This document shows, piece by piece, positions 5,938 to 6,612 of a DNA stretch of 6,612 bases. The notes beneath the pieces are model-generated. The model was not told where the DNA came from and did not search any database. It saw only the letters and a program-made list of their open reading frames with translations. The position numbers and the translations under genes are program-made. The number at the start of each line of letters is the position of its first letter. Position 1 is the first letter of the stretch. The stretch comes from Acidobacteriaceae bacterium. GTDB lineage: Bacteria > Acidobacteriota > Terriglobia > Terriglobales > Acidobacteriaceae. The stretch is from contig JASHUR010000166.1 of assembly GCA_030039895.1 (NCBI GenBank), forward strand, positions 1 through 6,612. Reading direction: 5' to 3'.

Positions 5938-6139
5938 AGGGTTTCTTACTCCTTCAAGAACTGCAATCAACGCTGTATCTGTGGAAAATGGTTCAGTTCC
6001 TCTATCTTACCCCGGAAAAACTCCCCCGCAAGAACAAAAATCGGCCCACTTTAATTGGACGAATTCGAAGATTCTTGGGTCACCGGATGGCCCGAAAGTC
6101 CCTAGATGCCGTATTTTCCGGTATACTGGGCCGTTTGCC
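5938..6139. promoter_or_regulatory. Divergent intergenic region between trxC and etfB
   Basis: This 202-base region must carry promoters for both genes. For etfB, TATACT at 6122-6127 lies 12 bases before the ATG. For trxC, a minus-strand TAAGAT at about 6002-6007 with TTGCGG 16 bases upstream is a possible but weak promoter. The GAAGGAG ribosome site of trxC is at 5949-5955. No strong operator palindrome or riboswitch-like structure stands out. Confidence 0.4.
6122..6127 (+). promoter_or_regulatory. Candidate -10 box of etfB
   Basis: TATACT is separated from the etfB ATG by 12 bases. Transcription starting about seven bases after the box would leave a leader of about six bases, and the 12 bases before the ATG (GGGCCGTTTGCC) hold no ribosome-binding site. 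The -35 position (about 6099-6104, TCCCTA) is a poor match, so the call rests on the hexamer and its placement. Confidence 0.35.
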
Positions 6140-6612
6140 ATGAAGATCCTCGTATGTATTAAACAGGTACCCCAAAAGGACGTCCCCCTCAAGATTTCCG
6201 ACGACGGCAAGTGGATTCGCGAGGACGTTTCCTATGAAGTAAACGAGCCCGATGCCTATGCTCTCGAAGAGGCGCTGCGCCAAAAAGAGAAGCATCAGGG
6301 CGAGGTGGTTGTTCTCACCGCGGGACCGGCCCGGGCTTCGCAGGTGCTGCGCGAGGCCCTTGCCAAGGGAGCCGACCGGGCGATCCATCTGGAAGACGAC
6401 CGGTTTACCCGGCTGGACTCGGCCAACACGGCCCGGGCCATTGCGGCGGCCGTCCGTGAAGAGAATTTTGACCTCATCGTGACCGGGTTGCAGTCCGACG
6501 ACTACGGGTGCGCCCAGACCGGCGTGCTGCTGGCCGAGATCCTGGGAATTCCGCACGCAACCATCATTATCGGAATTGAGATGACCGACGGCGGCCTGCA
6601 TCTGAAGCGCGA
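6140..6612 (+). CDS. etfB: Electron transfer flavoprotein beta subunit, N-terminal part (truncated by window edge)
   Basis: EtfB forms a heterodimer with EtfA and carries electrons from flavin dehydrogenases (for example acyl-CoA dehydrogenases) towards the quinone pool. The 157 visible residues of a usual 250-260 show MKILVCIKQVPQKDVPL (1-17), the conserved VNEPDAYALEEALRQKE (34-50), EVVVLTAGP (55-63), LAKGADRAIHL (74-84) and the nucleotide-binding segment DLIVTGLQSDDYGCAQTG (111-128) followed by LLAEILGIPHAT (130-141). The frame is open to the right edge. The ATG at 6140 gives the standard EtfB N-terminus; no ribosome site precedes it and a TATACT box lies just upstream. It is divergent from trxC. 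etfA is expected downstream but lies outside the window. Whether this is a standard or an electron-bifurcating ETF cannot be judged from this part. Confidence 0.96.
   Translation, partial: MKILVCIKQVPQKDVPLKISDDGKWIREDVSYEVNEPDAYALEEALRQKEKHQGEVVVLTAGPARASQVLREALAKGADRAIHLEDDRFTRLDSANTARAIAAAVREENFDLIVTGLQSDDYGCAQTGVLLAEILGIPHATIIIGIEMTDGGLHLKR

Noticed and set aside
5383..6054. A 223-residue plus-strand open frame opposite trxC.
   Set aside because: It overlaps the clear thioredoxin gene in antisense and its sequence is His/Arg/Cys-rich shadow type.
6080..6601. A 173-residue minus-strand open frame opposite etfB.
   Set aside because: The plus strand encodes a clear EtfB N-terminus; the reverse frame has no family match that I can recognise.
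1..6612. Mobile elements, CRISPR arrays, tRNA or rRNA genes.
   Set aside because: I found no transposase or integrase motif, no terminal repeats, no regularly spaced repeats and no tRNA-like cloverleaf in either strand.

Overview
The window looks like an ordinary chromosomal segment of a moderately GC-rich Gram-negative bacterium, most likely an Acidobacteriota (Terriglobia-type) genome. The best clue is the secreted VWFA protein at 4332-5384, which matches the family (TIGR03436) that is strongly expanded in Acidobacteria. I found no RNA gene, insertion sequence, CRISPR array or phage-like segment.

Layout. (1) 1-2275, minus strand: an mdtA-mdtB type RND efflux pair. The periplasmic adaptor comes first; the permease follows with a 4-base GTGA overlap and runs off the left edge. 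(2) 2276-2566: a 291-base leader/promoter region for the pump. (3) 2567-3235, minus: a cytosolic ankyrin-repeat protein. (4) 3292-3681, minus: a small DUF2784 membrane protein. (5) 3757-3939, minus: a 60-residue, very basic small protein of unknown function. (6) 4018-4299, plus: a 93-residue protein with two cysteine pairs (probable zinc ribbon), transcribed divergently from (5) across a 78-base shared region. (7) 4332-5384, minus: the exported VWFA-domain protein, convergent with (6). (8) 5455-5937, minus: a thioredoxin of the zinc-containing TrxC type with an unusual WCRPC active site. (9) 6140-6612, plus: the N-terminal part of etfB, cut by the right edge and divergent from trxC.

How they work together. 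Only mdtA and mdtB form a clear functional unit, a proton-driven tripartite exporter that still needs an outer-membrane channel, not seen here. Genes (3) to (5) are co-directional and closely spaced and could be partly co-transcribed, but no shared function is evident. trxC and the VWFA gene are also co-directional, 70 bases apart. EtfB would pair with EtfA, presumably just past the right edge, to carry electrons from flavin dehydrogenases.

I do not see a convincing new multi-gene system. The points most worth a second look are the CRPC thioredoxin, the divergent pair of uncharacterised small genes, and candidate promoters that would give leaderless or nearly leaderless mRNAs.
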